Below, in pieces: positions 8,787 through 16,002 of a stretch of DNA of 30,977 nt. The position numbers and the translations under genes were made by a program. The stretch lies in contig VSNY01000033.1 in assembly GCA_009774535.1 (NCBI GenBank), positions 1-30,977 of the forward strand, written 5' to 3'. The stretch's first letter is position 1; each line of letters opens with the position of its first letter. The notes beneath the pieces were generated by a model that was given only the letters and a program-made list of their open reading frames with translations, was not told where the DNA came from and did no database searches. Origin of the DNA: Lachnospiraceae bacterium. Lineage in GTDB: Bacteria > Bacillota > Clostridia > Lachnospirales > Lachnospiraceae.

Positions 8787-8815
8787 ACTCTTCTCCTTTT
8801 CATTGTTCATATACA

Positions 8816-8844
8816 GTAACAGTTCAGCGGATGGCCGGAACTGT
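8816..8844. repeat. Hairpin in the lacZ leader, related to that before xylB
   Basis: ACAGTTC (8819-8825) and GAACTGT (8838-8844) pair around 12 bases. GTAACAGTTC followed 11 bases later by GGAACTGT matches the hairpin at 19674-19707. No T-run follows on the minus strand, so it is not a normal terminator; an operator or RNA-processing element fits better. Confidence 0.45.
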
Positions 8845-8860
8845 CGCTATCATTCATTTT

Positions 8861-8962
8861 TTATGCTTCATACATACTGTCTGTACAAGATCTCTGCAAA
8901 TCAACAGCTATTTATGTCTCATTCATACTTCCTGTACGGTATCCCTGCAAATCAACGGCTAT
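8861..8962 (-). repeat. Diverged 51-bp tandem duplication of the larE 3' end
   Basis: The last 17 codons of larE including the stop (8962-8912) are followed directly by a second 51-base unit (8911-8861) with 41 of 51 bases identical. Translated in the larE frame the second unit reads IAVDLQRSCTDSMYEA and stop, against IAVDLQGYRTGSMNET and stop in the first. Confidence 0.85.
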
Positions 8963-9706
8963 ATATGTAAATCCATACGCGCGGAAATGTTCCAGAATTT
9001 GCGGCCGTACCGGTTCTCGCATCATCCTGTCAAAATCCTGCGGCAGCGCTTCAATCCGCGCCATATTTCCATGCATTCGCACACGCGTCTGGTGAAATCC
9101 TAACTCCAGCAGCAGCTGCTCCGCCTGTTCTACCATCACAAGCTTTTGCGGCGTTATACATTCGCCGTAGACAAACCGTGACGCCAGGCAGGCATAGGAA
9201 GGCTTATCCCAGGTCGCAAGCCCCATCCGTCCGGACAGTTCCCGGATCTCTGCCTTCCAAAGCCCCGCTTCGCGCAAAGGACTTAGAATCCCAAGCTCCG
9301 CTACCGCCCGATGGCCGGGGCGGTCATCATCCTCATCATCCCGGTTGGAGCCTTCCGCCACAAATGCCGCCTGCTGTTCCTTTGCGCCTGCAAGGATCGT
9401 CTGCATCAAATGACGCTTGCAAAGATAGCAGCGGTTTCTTGGATTCTGCGCAAATCCTTCGATAGTCAGCGGATCAACCGTAAGGATGATCTGGCGGATG
9501 CCATATGCTTTGCAAAAGTCCGAAGCTTCCTGCGTCTCCCGCATCGGAAATACGCAAGCGCGAATCGTCACCGCAAGGACACGATCCCCTAATACCTCAT
9601 GCGCCGTCTTTAATAAAAAGGCAGAATCCACACCGCCTGAAAATGCAACTGCAAGACTGCCGCATTCTGCCAGGCGGCATTTCAGGTGTTCTAATTTTTG
9701 TTCCAT
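8912..9706 (-). CDS. larE: LarE-type sulfur transferase for the nickel-pincer cofactor
   Basis: A 264-residue PP-loop enzyme. SGGVDS (23-28) binds ATP. NPRNRCYLCK gives Cys93 and Cys96, EGSNRDDEDDDRPGHRA follows, and KPSYACLASR gives Cys173, the position of the sacrificial or cluster-binding cysteine in LarE. LarE inserts sulfur into a pyridinium adenylate to build the nickel-pincer nucleotide of lactate racemase and other LarA-type enzymes. Three cysteines in this arrangement fit the subclass reported to hold a [4Fe-4S] cluster rather than the single-cysteine sacrificial type. larA, larB and larC are not in the window. AAAGGACCGTGA precedes the start. The 3' end is tandemly duplicated (8861-8962). 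Confidence 0.88.
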   Translation of the reverse strand: MEQKLEHLKCRLAECGSLAVAFSGGVDSAFLLKTAHEVLGDRVLAVTIRACVFPMRETQEASDFCKAYGIRQIILTVDPLTIEGFAQNPRNRCYLCKRHLMQTILAGAKEQQAAFVAEGSNRDDEDDDRPGHRAVAELGILSPLREAGLWKAEIRELSGRMGLATWDKPSYACLASRFVYGECITPQKLVMVEQAEQLLLELGFHQTRVRMHGNMARIEALPQDFDRMMREPVRPQILEHFRAYGFTYIAVDLQGYRTGSMNET

Positions 9707-10112
9707 TCACGGTCCTTTCCATCTGCCAAAAATCCTGTTTTTTTAGCAAACGCACTTTTAAATAATCGGATATCACACATGTTCATTCTCCTGTCAAATA
9801 AAAGCAAACCTATCCGTTCGATTTCCTGGTACAGACTGCACGAATGATCCAAATCCATTACAAGATCCACCACACAGTCTGATTCAGGTTCGTTTTTCAA
9901 TGAAAGACCTGGGTCTTTTTTTCTAAATACAGATCCAAGTCACTAAAACTATCGCACTAAAATTCCAAAGAACTTCCGAATAACACAATCTTTTGTATAT
10001 TTCTGTCCTTCTTTAGTTCCGTCAGGATTTTCTGCACCCTGTTCTGCATCAGCGGGTGTACATGCGTACAGTACATAAAATCAACGCCCTCTTTTACCGG
10101 GAATTTCCACAT
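9691..10112 (-). pseudogene. Broken nucleotidyltransferase (MNT-type), nonsense codon plus frameshift
   Basis: Read on the minus strand from about 10112, the protein runs MWKFPVKEGVDFMY, then IQKIVLFGSSLEF, meets a TAG at 9959-9957, and continues in the same frame as CDSFSDLDLYLEKK. This is the GSS...DxD signature of small nucleotidyltransferases. At the A7 run (T7 at 9916-9922) the good reading moves to another frame, continuing KKDPGLSLKNEPESDC and VVDLVMDLDHSCSLYQEIER to 9691. One stop and one homopolymer frameshift are thus enough to break the gene. Family members are often antitoxin-like or antibiotic-modifying; no partner gene is seen. The frame is open upstream into the trxB 3' end, so the true start is uncertain. 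The C-terminal tail overlaps the larE start. Confidence 0.65.
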
Positions 10113-10144
10113 TGCCTCAAAATCATTCACCTCATACTTCCCGG

Positions 10145-11068
10145 TTATGATACCTGCATCTGCTTGATATACTCCGCAGCAGATACCGCTGCGTTTGCAC
10201 CGTCTGAAACTGCAGTCACAACCTGGCGCAGCGCTTTCGTACGTACATCCCCGGCTGCAAAAAAACCAGGCTCTGATGTAACGCCTGTCTCATCCGCAAC
10301 TACATATCCGGCATCGTCCAGTTTCACAATTCCCTGCAGCAGCCCGGTCTGCGGCTGCATACCGACTGCGACAAACGCCCCGTTTACCGGGATGGATCTG
10401 CCGTCTTTTAATTCTAACGCTGTAACTGTCTGTTCTCCGACGATTTTTTTCGGCACCGCACTGGTTAATATTTCTACATTTTCTTTTTCCTGCAGCTGCT
10501 GTACCGTAGAAGCAGAACCGCGGAACTCCTCCCGGCGGTGAATGAGATAGACTCTTTCACACAAGTCAGACAGATACAACGCGTCGCCCAGCGCCGTATC
10601 TCCGCCTCCGATCACTGCTGTATCCTTTCCCCGGTAAAATGCGCCGTCACAAACCGCACAATAGGAAACGCCCTTTCCGGCAAACTCCGCTTCTCCGTCT
10701 ACTCCCAGACGCCTGTGCGACGCACCGGCACAGTAAATAACGGTCTTTGTCCGGATTGCCTGGCTGTTGGCAACATGTACCTTCCACCATTTGCCTTCCT
10801 TTTCAAATCCTTCTACGGTTCCTTCCCGAAACTCTGCACCCAGCTGTTCCACATGCCCTAAAAATGCTTCTCCCAGATCGTATCCGTTGATGTTCGGAAG
10901 GCCCAGGTAATTATCTACCAAATCGCTCTCCGTAATCTGCCCGGTGCCGCGGTATTCTTTTTCGATTACAAGTACATCCAGATTCGCCCGCTTTGCATAA
11001 AGCGCCGCACTTAGCCCCGCCGGGCCGCTTCCGATAATCAGGACGTCCCATAACTGGTCTTCATTCAT
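10145..11068 (-). CDS. trxB: Thioredoxin reductase-like NAD(P)H/FAD flavoprotein
   Basis: A 307-residue two-domain flavoprotein of normal TrxB length. GSGPAG (13-18) binds FAD, the redox motif is CAVCDG with Cys137 and Cys140, GGGDTA (154-159) belongs to the NAD(P)H domain, and GFFAAGDVRTKALRQVVTAVSDGA near the C-terminus closes the FAD site. It should reduce thioredoxin or a similar disulfide protein in the cytoplasm. No thioredoxin gene is adjacent. GAGAGGT lies about 10 bases before the ATG. It precedes the broken nucleotidyltransferase and larE on the same strand. A related flavoprotein using another electron donor is possible. Confidence 0.9.
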   Translation of the reverse strand: MNEDQLWDVLIIGSGPAGLSAALYAKRANLDVLVIEKEYRGTGQITESDLVDNYLGLPNINGYDLGEAFLGHVEQLGAEFREGTVEGFEKEGKWWKVHVANSQAIRTKTVIYCAGASHRRLGVDGEAEFAGKGVSYCAVCDGAFYRGKDTAVIGGGDTALGDALYLSDLCERVYLIHRREEFRGSASTVQQLQEKENVEILTSAVPKKIVGEQTVTALELKDGRSIPVNGAFVAVGMQPQTGLLQGIVKLDDAGYVVADETGVTSEPGFFAAGDVRTKALRQVVTAVSDGANAAVSAAEYIKQMQVS

Positions 11069-11328
11069 AATCGTTTTACCTCTCTTTTTTACTATTCTCT
11101 CTGCTTTTAATTTATGTCTGATTCTGTATCTTGTGTATCAATCATGACGGCTGCAGGGACTCCGCACGTGAATCGCTGATTGTTCCTGCATAGTGTTCGT
11201 ATATTCTTCTTAATCTGTTTCATTCCATGCGGTAATGATAAAGACTAGCCGCAGGTAGTTGGGATGCTTCTGTCCTTAAAATATATCATTCTTTTGGGTG
11301 AAGCGCAATAGTATCGGTTCGTAAATGG
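11069..11328. other. Intergenic region between trxB and a divergent pseudogene
   Basis: No gene is seen here. It must hold the trxB promoter; a possible TTGATA with a poor -10 candidate lies on the minus strand around 11109-11140, which I do not regard as proven. No repeat or RNA structure stands out. Confidence 0.4.
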
Positions 11329-11356
11329 TTGAAAATTCACATAAATATGCTATAAT
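11329..11356 (+). promoter_or_regulatory. Promoter of the PD-(D/E)XK-like pseudogene
   Basis: TTGAAA (11329-11334) and TATAAT (11351-11356) are 16 bases apart, followed by an AGAAAGGA ribosome binding site and the ATG at 11379. The expression signals look intact although the gene is not. Confidence 0.65.
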
Positions 11357-11378
11357 ACATATACAGAAAGGATCACGA

Positions 11379-11922
11379 ATGAACAATTATAAAATTCAAT
11401 GGCATTCTGGCTTCGCAGCTGCTGCTGTTTATATATTTTGCTCAACATGGGATACAGATGGAAAAACCTTATCCTGGGATTTATTATGTTAAGAACAAGG
11501 TGTTGTTTCAGACTCAGATTCTGGTTGCAAAGGAACTGGATCTGGACAATCATACTTGGCTCAAAGCATTGTCTGCAAGAATGAAACGAGATGATATGGA
11601 GCATCTTCTGCACAAAATAGAAGCGCTCAAACCAGGCTTTGACAGGGAACTTGCGGATGCTATTCTGCAAATAACGGTGCAGGCAAATAAGCGGGCAATA
11701 GATGAATGGAAGGGAGATGAGCATATGTGCCAGGCATTAATGGAGATTATGGAACCAGAAATTAACAAAATTAAGCAGTCCGTGACACAGTCTGTCACAC
11801 AATCGAAGATTGCAAGCGCAGTAAAAAGCTTCCGTGATTTTGGGATCAGCAACAGCAATATTAAAGACACTTTGATTCGCAATTTTGGACTGTCTGCCGA
11901 AGAGGCGGAGAAATATTTATAA
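11379..11922 (+). pseudogene. PD-(D/E)XK-nuclease-like family protein, middle deleted
   Basis: The start reads MNNYKIQWHSGFAAA, the conserved N-terminus of a protein family repeated many times in Lachnospiraceae genomes. After about 14 codons the match stops. It resumes in another frame at about 11428 with FIYFAQHGIQMEKPYPGIYY and continues intact to 11922 (HTWLKALSARM, DRELADAILQITVQANKRAI, MCQALMEIMEPEINKI). In full-length relatives, as I recall them, about 120-150 residues lie between, including the nuclease-like core (EYNLNTKPLEIDLLVI-type segment). The deletion removes the core and shifts the frame. A shorter frame starting ATG at 11458 could still be translated but lacks its own ribosome binding site. 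The family resembles Rpn-type transposase-related nucleases. Confidence 0.6.
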
Positions 11923-12073
11923 AACCGGATCGGTCATTTGTACCGGATTCTGATCTGTCAGCGGCCTGAACAAATTATTTATGGTACGTTTTTCGGGTCG
12001 GGCGTTCCAATCTATAGGAACAACGATGCAGACAAAGATCGCAGATTTTGCATATACTGTGATCTCTGTCTGT

Positions 12074-12106
12074 GCAGCAGCCTTTTTGTGAGGGCTGCTG
12101 CTTTTT
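12074..12106 (+). terminator. Intrinsic terminator, plus strand
   Basis: GCAGCAGCC (12074-12082) and GGCTGCTGC (12093-12101) form a perfect 9-bp GC-rich stem followed by TTTTTATTTT. It ends plus-strand transcription from the pseudogene and overlaps the stop codon of the converging regulator gene. Confidence 0.85.
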
Positions 12107-13259
12107 ATTTTACGGTGCGCATCTGTTCGCGTACGTGCGCCCGCACCATCATCGCCAGCTTAAATGTCATTGCATCTTCAAATTTCCGGATATCCAGTCC
12201 AAGTATTTTTTCCAGACGTTCCAGACGGTATACGAGTGTATTGCGGTGCAGATACAGCTGTCTGGCTGTTTCGGAAATATTGAGGTTATTTTCATAAAAT
12301 TTCTGGATTGTGTTCTGTGTCTCTTCATCCAGATCATCCGGCATCTGCGTACCGAATACCTCCTGCAAAAAGGCATTGCACAAATCTGCCGGCAGTTCTG
12401 CGATCAGCCGTCCGATGCCAAGCCGGTCGTAAGCGATGGTATCCCGGTCCGCAAAAAAAGTTCGGCGGATGTTCAGTGCTGTGGATGCTTCTGCATAGAT
12501 GCGGGCCAGCTGTGTAAAGCTGTCAGCCGTTGTGCTGTAACCGATATGCGTCTGCACAAGCGCTTCTGCCCGCAGCGTATCGGCAAGCGTCTGTGCAAAC
12601 AGGCGGAGACTGGCTGAGATCTGTTCTGCGTCTGCCGGAACTGTGTTTTTTTTGCTGCGCGAAGTTTTGGGTTCCGTCGCGGCCTTATATTCTTTTAAAA
12701 TATTGGAAACGTCTTTGATCAGAAGCAGGCGGTTTTCATCAAGCTCACAACAGAAATCCATTTTATGGCCGGCAAACGCATGTTCCAGCAGCTGGTAGCC
12801 ATAAGAATCTGCAAAGCCTTCCTGACATTCGATGACATAGGCAGCCCAGGAAGCTGGCGCCAGTTTTAATTTTTTAATCTGCCGGTTCATTTCGGAAACC
12901 GTCAGAGAACCGTGGATCAGGCTGCGGATGAAGCTGGCTTTTGTAACAGATTCATCCTGGGTTTCCACAAGATGCCTTAGCTGGCAGACTGTCAGCTGTC
13001 CGATCGTAAAGGAATCCGATGCAAAGTTGGACACAAGCAGCACATAGGACAGCGTTTCGGAGCTTATAACCTTAAAATAATGATATGTCCCCAGTGTCTG
13101 GCTGTCCACATCTGAATGGATAAAGTCCTGTACATTGTCCTGAATGGCCGGAGCCGTATCTGCCAAAGCCGCGAGACAGTTTGCGCCAGCGTCGTATAAG
13201 ATCATGGGAATCCGCGAGATTTCCATGATTTCTTCCAGTATGGACTGGATTTTTTTCAT
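12105..13259 (-). CDS. PucR/CdaR-type transcriptional regulator
   Basis: A 384-residue protein. The C-terminus carries the PucR-type helix-turn-helix, NLNISETARQLYLHRNTLVY followed by RLERLEKILGLDIRKFEDA, at about 325-375. The middle has a GGDEF-like regulator fold as in CdaR proteins (HIGYSTTADSFTQLARIYAE), and the N-terminal third looks like a small-molecule sensing domain. CdaR-type regulators usually activate sugar-acid or sugar genes. The start at 13259 follows AGGAGG with 9 bases spacing. The gene lies downstream of the sugar ABC ATPase on the same strand, with a terminator between, so the pairing may be functional but is not a strict operon. Confidence 0.86.
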   Translation of the reverse strand: MKKIQSILEEIMEISRIPMILYDAGANCLAALADTAPAIQDNVQDFIHSDVDSQTLGTYHYFKVISSETLSYVLLVSNFASDSFTIGQLTVCQLRHLVETQDESVTKASFIRSLIHGSLTVSEMNRQIKKLKLAPASWAAYVIECQEGFADSYGYQLLEHAFAGHKMDFCCELDENRLLLIKDVSNILKEYKAATEPKTSRSKKNTVPADAEQISASLRLFAQTLADTLRAEALVQTHIGYSTTADSFTQLARIYAEASTALNIRRTFFADRDTIAYDRLGIGRLIAELPADLCNAFLQEVFGTQMPDDLDEETQNTIQKFYENNLNISETARQLYLHRNTLVYRLERLEKILGLDIRKFEDAMTFKLAMMVRAHVREQMRTVK

Positions 13260-13297
13260 GAAAAGAAGCCTCCTATTCATCCGTATATGAATTGCAT

Positions 13298-13342
13298 AAA
13301 AAAGGAAGCCAATATCGGGTTGGTGATACCGGCTCCTTTTTT
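13298..13342 (-). terminator. Terminator of the sugar ABC ATPase gene
   Basis: On the minus strand GAAAAAAGGAGCC pairs with GGCTTCCTTTTTT with one bulge, and the stem ends in a T6 run. It lies about 35 bases after the ATPase stop. The arms carry A and T runs on both sides, so it may act in both directions. Confidence 0.8.
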
Positions 13343-13344
13343 CA

Positions 13345-13367
13345 GCCAGACACGGCCTGTGCCTGGC
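13345..13367. repeat. Second hairpin after the sugar ABC ATPase gene
   Basis: GCCAGACAC (13345-13353) pairs with GTGCCTGGC (13359-13367) with one mismatch and a 5-base loop. It lies between the ATPase stop and the main terminator and could protect the mRNA 3' end. Confidence 0.5.
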
Positions 13368-13377
13368 AGGATAATTC

Positions 13378-14487
13378 TTAGTTTGTAATCGTTAATTCTG
13401 TATCATGGTCAAATACATGGATCTTTTCCGGATTCAGGGCAAGCGTCACATGATCGCCAAGGCGCGCGGTTGTAGAAGATTCTACTTTTGCACTCATGTT
13501 CGCGCCGCCAACCTGGAAGTACAGGATAACTTCGGAACCAAGTAATTCGTATCCGGTTACGTTGGAATCAATCTTTGCTGCATAAGTATTCATTTCATAG
13601 TCAGAATCACCTAAATCTTCCGGACGGATCCCCATAATAACAGTCTTTCCATTATAACCGCCGTCAACCAGTTTCTTTGCTTTTGCAGGCGGCAGAGCAA
13701 TGGAGAATTTATCAAAGTTCAAAGTTACATCAGAACCGCTGACTTTACAAGTAGCGTTTACAAAGTTCATCTGCGGAGATCCAATAAATCCTGCTACGAA
13801 TAAGTTATTCGGCTGGTTGTATAATTTCTGCGGAGAATCTACCTGCTGTACAATACCATCCTTTAATACAACGATTCTTGTACCAAGTGTCATGGCTTCT
13901 GTCTGGTCATGCGTTACATAGATAATTGTAGCTTTTAATTTGTGATGAAGCGCGGAGATCTCAGTTCTCATCTGCACCCTGAGCTTTGCATCCAGGTTGG
14001 ATAACGGCTCATCCATCAGGAATACTTTAGGATTACGTACAATCGCACGGCCCATGGCAACACGCTGTCTCTGCCCACCGGAAAGAGCCTTCGGCTTACG
14101 GTCTAACAGCTGCTCCAGGTCAAGGATTTTTGCAGCTTCTTTTACTTTTTTATCAATTTCATCCTTTGGAACTTTTCTCATTTTCAGACCAAACGCAATA
14201 TTGTCATATACTGTCATATGCGGATACAGCGCGTAGTTCTGGAATACCATTGCGATATCTCTGTCTTTTGGCTCTACATCGTTGACACGTTTGCCGTCAA
14301 TAACAAGATCACCAGAAGAAATATCTTCCAGACCAGCTACCATACGAAGAGTGGTAGATTTACCACAGCCGGATGGTCCTACGAAAATAATAAATTCCTG
14401 ATCAGCGATCTCCAGGTTAAAATCTTTTACAGCTTCAAATCCGTTTGGATATTTTTTGCAGATGTTTTTCATTGATACACTTGACAT
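13378..14487 (-). CDS. ugpC: Sugar ABC transporter ATP-binding protein, UgpC/MsmK type
   Basis: A 369-residue ATPase of the carbohydrate uptake CUT1 class. Walker A is GPSGCGKST (37-45), the signature LSGGQRQRVAMGRA starts at 135, and Walker B is FLMDE (156-160) followed by PLSNLDAKLRVQMR. The C-terminal 130 residues form the TOBE/regulatory domain that marks UgpC/MalK/MsmK. The start at 14487 follows AGGAGGATTTGAAA; a longer frame to 14574 covers the promoter. No permease gene adjoins it. In many Bacillota one MsmK-type ATPase energises several sugar permeases, and the alpha-galactoside operon at 23833-30814 lacks an ATPase, so this is its likely partner. Confidence 0.93.
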   Translation of the reverse strand: MSSVSMKNICKKYPNGFEAVKDFNLEIADQEFIIFVGPSGCGKSTTLRMVAGLEDISSGDLVIDGKRVNDVEPKDRDIAMVFQNYALYPHMTVYDNIAFGLKMRKVPKDEIDKKVKEAAKILDLEQLLDRKPKALSGGQRQRVAMGRAIVRNPKVFLMDEPLSNLDAKLRVQMRTEISALHHKLKATIIYVTHDQTEAMTLGTRIVVLKDGIVQQVDSPQKLYNQPNNLFVAGFIGSPQMNFVNATCKVSGSDVTLNFDKFSIALPPAKAKKLVDGGYNGKTVIMGIRPEDLGDSDYEMNTYAAKIDSNVTGYELLGSEVILYFQVGGANMSAKVESSTTARLGDHVTLALNPEKIHVFDHDTELTITN

Positions 14488-14554
14488 TTTCAAATCCTCC
14501 TGATCTGTATTCGTTATGTTTAAATTTTGTATAGTTGTTATGTTTACAATTGAT

Positions 14555-14563
14555 ACTATACCA
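14555..14563 (-). promoter_or_regulatory. Extended -10 promoter of the sugar ABC ATPase gene
   Basis: On the minus strand TGGTATAGT gives a TATAGT -10 box with the upstream TGN extension. No good -35 box is found 16-18 bases further up, so the extension or an activator would have to compensate. A direct repeat of GTTATGTTTA (copies at about 14513 and 14536) lies downstream of it. Confidence 0.5.
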
Positions 14564-14619
14564 GAATTTTGCAAAGATGGCTATAGGGTGATTTTCTAAA
14601 GTTTGAATAGGAAGGAGGG

Positions 14620-14666
14620 GATTTTGACGAAAAACTAGACCAGGCAATAGAAAATCCGTCAAAATC
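14620..14666. promoter_or_regulatory. Spaced 10-bp inverted repeat upstream of the ATPase promoter
   Basis: GATTTTGACG (14620-14629) and CGTCAAAATC (14657-14666) are exact reverse complements with 27 bases between. A third TCAAAATGACG-like copy follows at about 14692. The site lies 60-105 bases upstream of the likely -10 box, a normal place for an activator. Which protein binds is unknown; the PucR-type regulator nearby is one candidate. Confidence 0.45.
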
Positions 14667-14738
14667 ACAAACGAACAGGCATATTTTAATCAAAATGACG
14701 AAAACATATCCATAACTTTGCAAATTGTAAACATCCTT

Positions 14739-15929
14739 TTACCTGCCGGATACCTGATACCGCCCGTATACCTGCCTGCCGACAGCTGCAATTGCTATGC
14801 CGGCAGCCGCATAAAGCAGCGGAACGATCTGCCAGGATACATAGCACTGTCCAAAGATCGGAATCATCCGTACATCAAACACATGCCAGATCGAAAGAAA
14901 CCTTGTCGGCAGCCAGTCCCAGATCTGCGCCGCTGCCCGGTACTGCTTTGGAATACTGACCATCATTCCGGCAATTATCAGTCCAAAAGAAACCGCCAGC
15001 GCTGCGACATTGCCTTTTACAATTTCGGAAAGCGTCATTACAAACACACTGACAAACACAACCGCTGCAAACAGCATTGCATAAACGATCAGGCATACCT
15101 GACCCATGGTCAGCGGATACGAATAATCCAGATCCAGCTGCGCCATAGCGGTAAATCCTTCTGTTCCGTAGATGCCAAACGCCGTCGCGACTGCAGGAAG
15201 AACCATGGCTGCACTGCCAGCCAGCGCCACAGTTATGCCCGCACACAATTTTGCCCAGTAAACTTTATGTCTGCCGTATGCGCTGGAAAGCAGCAGCTGG
15301 TCTGTCCGATAGGTGTGCTCCTGCGTAAAAACACTTGCCATACAGATCGAAGCAAATAAAAGCGCCGCCAGCCCGATCGTCATAAACCCACGGATCAGTA
15401 TATAATATCCTTCATAAGAACGATACGTAAACGGGGGTTTTAACTGACGCTCCTGTTCCATCCAGTAGTTTTGTTCGGCTTCTGTCAGAAAATACACCTG
15501 CCAAACGTTTTTCTGTCTCTGTGTTCTGGCCGCGTAAAGCTCTTCTTCATCCGGTTTCCATTTTCTTGCCTGATCTGTAGTCATTTCATTCCACCAAGTT
15601 ACAATACCAAATATTGCACTGTATGGACGCGCATATTTTTCATATTCTTCCGTTCCTGCATATCTAAGAACATCTGCAGGAATTTTCGCATATGCCGCAC
15701 ACATTTCCTCCAGCAGCGGCTGGCTGATGGGCCTGCCTGTCAGCGCTTCCCGATACTCCCGGTCCATCTGTAATTTATGATAATTTGTATCTGTTTTTTC
15801 CCCTTCCATATAAAAATCTCCGATTGCTTCCGACGACACTGTAAATATCCCCACAACTATGCTTACCAGCAGTGTAATCCACACCATTTTCCTTTTTACA
15901 ATCTTTTTTAATTCAAACCAATACAACAT
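14739..15929 (-). CDS. ABC transporter permease, sigma-linked operon
   Basis: A 396-residue membrane protein. One hydrophobic segment near the N-terminus (KMVWITLLVSIVVGIFTVSS) is followed by a soluble region of about 150 residues rich in Trp, Tyr and Glu, then about five more segments from FMTIGLAALLFASICMASVF onward. This arrangement is typical of permeases with a large extracytoplasmic loop. VFTQEHTYRTDQLLLSSAYGR is the ABC-2 type cytoplasmic motif. The start at 15929 follows GAGGAGG with 8 bases spacing; an upstream frame extension to 16016 is not supported. It is the last gene of the operon with the ATPase at 16003. Substrate unknown. Confidence 0.85.
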   Translation of the reverse strand: MLYWFELKKIVKRKMVWITLLVSIVVGIFTVSSEAIGDFYMEGEKTDTNYHKLQMDREYREALTGRPISQPLLEEMCAAYAKIPADVLRYAGTEEYEKYARPYSAIFGIVTWWNEMTTDQARKWKPDEEELYAARTQRQKNVWQVYFLTEAEQNYWMEQERQLKPPFTYRSYEGYYILIRGFMTIGLAALLFASICMASVFTQEHTYRTDQLLLSSAYGRHKVYWAKLCAGITVALAGSAAMVLPAVATAFGIYGTEGFTAMAQLDLDYSYPLTMGQVCLIVYAMLFAAVVFVSVFVMTLSEIVKGNVAALAVSFGLIIAGMMVSIPKQYRAAAQIWDWLPTRFLSIWHVFDVRMIPIFGQCYVSWQIVPLLYAAAGIAIAAVGRQVYGRYQVSGR

Positions 15930-16002
15930 CACGCCTGCCTCCTCTCCGTCTCCTGCCGCCAGCTCATTTTCCTCATCGCATACCCTTTCCTTCCAGTTTT
16001 TC

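Noticed and set aside
12074..12106. Terminator of the PucR/CdaR-type regulator
   Set aside because: The T-run follows the stem only on the plus strand, so it ends transcription from the other direction.
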